The notes under the pieces are model-generated. The model searched no databases. It was not told the DNA's origin and was given only the letters and a program-made list of their open reading frames with translations. 64,000 bases of DNA, from contig NZ_LMPF01000021.1 of the NCBI RefSeq assembly GCF_001424345.1, positions 279,471 to 343,470 of the forward strand, in the 5' to 3' direction. Made by a program: the position numbers and the translations under genes. This DNA comes from Burkholderia sp. Leaf177 (lineage in GTDB: Bacteria; Pseudomonadota; Gammaproteobacteria; Burkholderiales; Burkholderiaceae). The stretch's first letter is position 1. Each line of letters opens with the position of its first letter. Positions 63,048 to 64,000 of this stretch are shown here, piece by piece.

Positions 63048-63308
63048 ATGCCAGAAAACCCTTTAAAACCTGACGTCGAAACTTCCAGACGTTCCAGACG
63101 CTGGCAGCCGTCCCAGGCCATGCGCCATATACTGATGGTGGTCGCGGGTTTCATCGCGCTCGTCGCGGTCTCGAGCGTCGTGCTCTATCACACGGTCCTG
63201 TATGGCGATGCAATCGAGAACTTCGGCATTGTCATGATGCTGACCGTTCCGGTGATCGCCGCCGTCGCTTTTCGGGTGGCGCTGGATACGTGGCTGGATC
63301 GGGAGTGA
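63048..63308 (+). CDS. Small two-helix membrane protein
   Basis: 86 residues. A basic N-terminus (SRRSRRWQ) is followed by two membrane helices, about 27-47 and 58-77, with a short periplasmic turn (YHTVLYGDAIENFG). A double-positive start and short end WLDRE suggest both ends are in the cytoplasm. Family not recognised. It has AGGCG ahead of its ATG. It is 135 bases after the kinase gene and may be separate. Confidence 0.65.
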   Translation: MPENPLKPDVETSRRSRRWQPSQAMRHILMVVAGFIALVAVSSVVLYHTVLYGDAIENFGIVMMLTVPVIAAVAFRVALDTWLDRE

Positions 63309-63453
63309 TGTGAGTACGTTTTCCCTGACAACCTTGAGAGTGTTGCAAGAAAAACAAGACCCTGGGAAATGCCTGCGTAGATTTAGCCCATCTAGTGGAG
63401 GCGAACGCGCTTGTCTTCCCCGTGTTGCGATCCCGGTATTGGCTCAGCGCGCC

Positions 63454-64000
63454 TTAAAACCCGTTAGGGCGGGGACGGAGCGTACGGGATATAGCGTCCC
63501 ATAAGGCCACGGCCTCACCTTCGGTGAATGAGGCTCTTTCGATTTTATTGCCGCTTAAATCCTTATTGGCGTCTCCCACACTCATGTCGAGTGAGAAAAA
63601 CGGAGCGAGCCGTGTGCTGGTCGTCGTGTTGGCTTCGAGCGCAAATACGTAACCAAATAACCCAGCACCCGTTTTCCCAGAGACCAGCCACTCATCCGCT
63701 TTCATCGATTGCAGATCGATCGTGCCATAGCGAATGACCTCGCCGCCTGCACTTTTAACAGTACCGCGCGTTTGACCGCCCCGTTTCAATAGCGTAGTCT
63801 CTTCGCGATTTCTTGGGTCAGACATTGCTTTGAAGGTCACGTCGTAGTGATCTCGAGGTATATATTGGATGGATACTTCCTCGCTGTCGTCCGCCCTACC
63901 CGGTAGAAATCCGCCGAAAAAGCATAAACCGGGTTCAATCGGTATCTCATCGTCGTTACGACCACGTACACTTTCAAGCAGGCTAAGCACTAGACGCGTC
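63454..64000 (-). CDS. Tli4-like immunity domain protein (5' end outside window)
   Basis: At least 182 residues; the frame remains open to the right edge, so the N-terminal part is missing. The C-terminal ~90 residues (EWLVSGKTGAGLFGYVF, LAPFFSLDMSVGD, TEGEAVALWDAISRTLRPRP) match the C-terminal domain of Tli4, the periplasmic immunity protein of T6SS phospholipase Tle4. Members often occur in several copies beside a VgrG/effector set. Whether the effector is further right cannot be seen. Confidence 0.7.
   Translation of the reverse strand, partial: TRLVLSLLESVRGRNDDEIPIEPGLCFFGGFLPGRADDSEEVSIQYIPRDHYDVTFKAMSDPRNREETTLLKRGGQTRGTVKSAGGEVIRYGTIDLQSMKADEWLVSGKTGAGLFGYVFALEANTTTSTRLAPFFSLDMSVGDANKDLSGNKIERASFTEGEAVALWDAISRTLRPRPNGF

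Noticed and set aside
63310..63504. Small open frame after the two-helix membrane protein
   Set aside because: No ribosome site, composition not protein-like, overlaps the end of the immunity-domain gene on the other strand.

Overview
The window is GC-rich DNA with dense, ATGA-coupled genes. The gene families (OmpC-type porin, Bcr/CflA exporter, mdtABC-like RND operon with a NodT outer-membrane factor, MHYT-GGDEF-EAL protein, ornibactin/malleobactin-type siderophore NRPS) point to a chromosome or large replicon of Burkholderiaceae, most likely Paraburkholderia or Caballeronia. This assignment rests on gene content only. No rRNA, tRNA, insertion sequence or CRISPR array was seen.

Region 1 (1-13.4 kb) is part of a siderophore locus. 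A three-module NRPS (A-PCP-C-A-PCP-E-C-A-PCP) is followed after 22 bp by a second NRPS (C-A...) that runs off the left edge. A PvdE/OrbE-type ABC exporter is divergent. The specificity residues read as Asp in module 2 and Ser in module 3; with the epimerase in module 2 this matches the ornibactin/malleobactin backbone. The 218-bp divergent gap carries a TAAA-N17-CGTC element on each strand, the layout of promoters used by OrbS/PvdS-type iron-starvation sigma factors.

Region 2 (13.4-20.7 kb): small hypothetical gene, MmyB-type regulator, AhpD-like protein, then an oxygen-response block. A perfect FNR box lies 5' of a predicted short transcript ending in a strong intrinsic terminator, then a NarL-type response regulator, then an Fe-S-type FNR protein whose N-terminus holds a 12-bp tandem repeat (HPAS), then a DUF1275 membrane protein. 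A minus-strand operon follows (deacetylase-like, GntR/FCD regulator, flavin-reductase-like).

Region 3 (20.7-25.8 kb): a polyamine-type ABC importer divergent from that operon, with 13-bp tandem repeats across its start, then a superinfection-immunity-like membrane protein.

Region 4 (25.8-29.1 kb): a 1.2-kb AT-rich gene-free stretch leads into a lipoprotein glycosidase with a strong terminator, and a repeat-containing membrane-anchored protein.

Region 5 (29.1-48 kb): exporters (ABC, Bcr/CflA), exported alpha/beta hydrolase, ECF sigma factor, FixJ/FixL-like two-component genes, cupin, Crp-family regulator, exonuclease III, porin, cyclic-di-GMP enzyme, ketopantoate-reductase-like protein and a class A penicillin-binding protein.

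Region 6 (48-64 kb): Tat-exported NHL-propeller protein, a ccdAB toxin-antitoxin pair with its own promoter and operator-like palindrome, an RND efflux operon, and a LacI-controlled module (TenA-like, BtpA/SgcQ-like, PfkB-like) whose substrate is not known. The right edge cuts a gene with a Tli4-like immunity domain.
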